Positions 6,356 through 7,148 of a stretch of 7,148 nt of DNA are shown here, piece after piece. The translations under genes were made by a program, and so were the position numbers. Positions within the stretch are counted from its first letter, which is position 1. Each line of letters begins with the position of its first letter. The stretch is from the NCBI GenBank assembly GCA_040268355.1, contig JAWRIT010000125.1:1-7148 (forward strand), read 5' to 3'. This stretch comes from UBA1367 sp040268355. Lineage in GTDB: Bacteria; Actinomycetota; Coriobacteriia; Coriobacteriales; Atopobiaceae. The notes under the pieces were generated by a model. It saw nothing but the letters and a program-made list of their open reading frames with translations. It had not been told where the DNA came from and did no database searches.

Positions 6356-7135
6356 ATGAGGGCGATCCTGGTGGATGATGACCCCAAGCTAGTCGACGCG
6401 TTCGCAGGACTGGCAAGTGGGATCAGCGACCTCGAGGTCGTGGGTCAGTTCACCGACGCCCCCTCCGCGCTTGAGTTTGCGCGCAACAACAGGTTCGAGG
6501 CCGTCTTCCTGGACATCGTGATGCCCGGGATGGACGGCCTCAACCTTGCGTTGCGGCTCCGCGAGTTTCGGTCGGACCTGCTGGTCGTGCTTATGACGGA
6601 GCATATGGGCTTCGTCCGCGACGCGAACCGCATCGGTGTCGACTACTACCTGGTCAAGCCCTTCGGCGCGGAGACCCTGCAGACCATGATGGGAAAGCTG
6701 CGCCTGCTCGCGCAGCGGCAGGAGCCGCGCGTCTTCATCCAGACTTTCGGTCGTTTCCTGGTCAGGCTGGACGGCCAGCCCATACGGCTGACCGGCAAGG
6801 CCAAGGAGATACTGGCGCTGGTCGTCACACGACAGGGCGGCGAGGTCAGCAACGAGGAGATCTATTCCACGCTCTGGGAGGGTCGGCCCTACGACAACGA
6901 CTCGATGGGCGTCTTCTACAACGCCCTGCGGCGCCTGCGCAACGCACTCGAGGAGGCAGGGATAGGCAACCTGCTCGTCTCCACGGGCCGCGGGCAGACG
7001 GTCGACACGAGCCTGTTCGACTGCGACCTGTACGCCTGGAGGAGTGGGACCGACGACCCCCGAAGCACCTTTGAGGGAGAGTTTCTCTCCGAGTATTCCT
7101 GGGGCGAGTATCTGCTGGGGGGGGGTACTCCGTGA
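6356..7135 (+). CDS. Response regulator: receiver domain plus SARP/OmpR-like winged helix
   Basis: DNA-binding output half of a two-component system, likely controlling the adhesin operon it sits in. The receiver domain (about 1-118) keeps the acidic cluster D7-D9, phospho-acceptor D53 in FLDIVMPGMDG, the switch residue T81, an aromatic at 97/98 and K101 in LVKPF, so it should be phosphorylatable. Residues about 125-228 form a winged helix of the SARP/trans_reg_C kind (FGRFLVRLDGQPIRLTGKAK ... GVFYNALRRLRNALEEAG). The bacterial transcriptional activator (BTAD) domain that often follows in SARP proteins is absent. ATG 6356 is the first start after an in-frame stop at 6347. No strong ribosome site is present, so coupling to the adhesin, whose stop lies 16 bp upstream, is likely. 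Its own stop overlaps the next start by 4 bp. Nine G's near the 3' end code for the final glycines. Confidence 0.9.
   Translation: MRAILVDDDPKLVDAFAGLASGISDLEVVGQFTDAPSALEFARNNRFEAVFLDIVMPGMDGLNLALRLREFRSDLLVVLMTEHMGFVRDANRIGVDYYLVKPFGAETLQTMMGKLRLLAQRQEPRVFIQTFGRFLVRLDGQPIRLTGKAKEILALVVTRQGGEVSNEEIYSTLWEGRPYDNDSMGVFYNALRRLRNALEEAGIGNLLVSTGRGQTVDTSLFDCDLYAWRSGTDDPRSTFEGEFLSEYSWGEYLLGGGTP
7117..7125 (+). repeat. Homopolymer of nine G's at the response-regulator 3' end
   Basis: Nine consecutive G's encode the end of the LLGGG segment, ten codons or fewer before the junction with the next gene. Runs of this length are prone to slipped-strand change during replication. Confidence 0.85.
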
Positions 7136-7148
7136 GCACTGATGCGGT
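7132..7148 (+). CDS. Start of the next gene in the operon (partial, possibly a histidine kinase)
   Basis: A GTG at 7132 overlaps the response-regulator stop in a GTGA arrangement and opens the reading VSTDA before the window ends. The 4-bp overlap is typical of coupled partners, and a sensor kinase commonly follows a response regulator. Only five whole codons are visible, so the product cannot be identified from sequence here. The G-rich run just upstream may serve as a poor ribosome site. Confidence 0.4.

Noticed and set aside
4102..6387. A 761-codon open frame on the minus strand opposite the adhesin gene
   Set aside because: It mirrors the Cna-B repeats; the product is Gly/Val/Leu/Asp-rich low complexity with no domain, as expected antisense to a G/C-ending codon pattern. 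The plus-strand gene explains the region completely.

Overview
The window looks like chromosomal DNA of a high-G+C Gram-positive bacterium, most likely a coriobacterium of the Olsenella/Atopobiaceae type. That placement is an inference. It rests on strongly G/C-biased codon use, a sortase-anchored Cna-B adhesin, and an ECF sigma factor paired with a DUF4179-type membrane protein whose N-terminus (MDDYRSSIDNLQFSDEAKER) resembles coriobacterial anti-sigma proteins. No rRNA, tRNA, CRISPR array or intact mobile element was seen.

Left block (10-1627, minus strand): an ECF sigma factor gene followed, with an 8-bp overlap, by a single-pass membrane protein with a DUF4179-like domain. They form a translationally coupled sigma/anti-sigma operon whose end lies near the window edge.

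Middle (1628-2883): about 1.25 kb without a convincing gene. It is rich in operator-like DNA: three GGATTGTCA motifs, two of them inside a 31-bp imperfect direct repeat; a perfect 16-bp direct repeat of a dyad; and two short perfect inverted repeats. One plus-strand frame (2148-2465) may be a decayed or small ORF. The last 180 bp are visibly A+T-richer and carry the leader of the next gene, including a 31-nt stretch of perfectly alternating purine and pyrimidine.

Right block (2884-7148, plus strand): a 1151-residue cell-wall-anchored MSCRAMM-like adhesin (signal peptide, acidic linker, two Ig-like adhesive domains, one SpaA-like domain, six Cna-B repeats, Lys/Pro stalk and an LVRTG sorting signal). 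After 16 bp comes a response regulator with a receiver and a SARP/OmpR-like winged helix. Its stop codon overlaps a GTG start of a further gene that runs off the window, plausibly the histidine kinase. A run of nine G's lies just before that junction.

The simplest picture is a surface-adhesin locus with its own two-component system, facing away from an envelope-stress-type sigma/anti-sigma operon across a long regulatory spacer. Cross-regulation between the two blocks is possible but not shown by the sequence.
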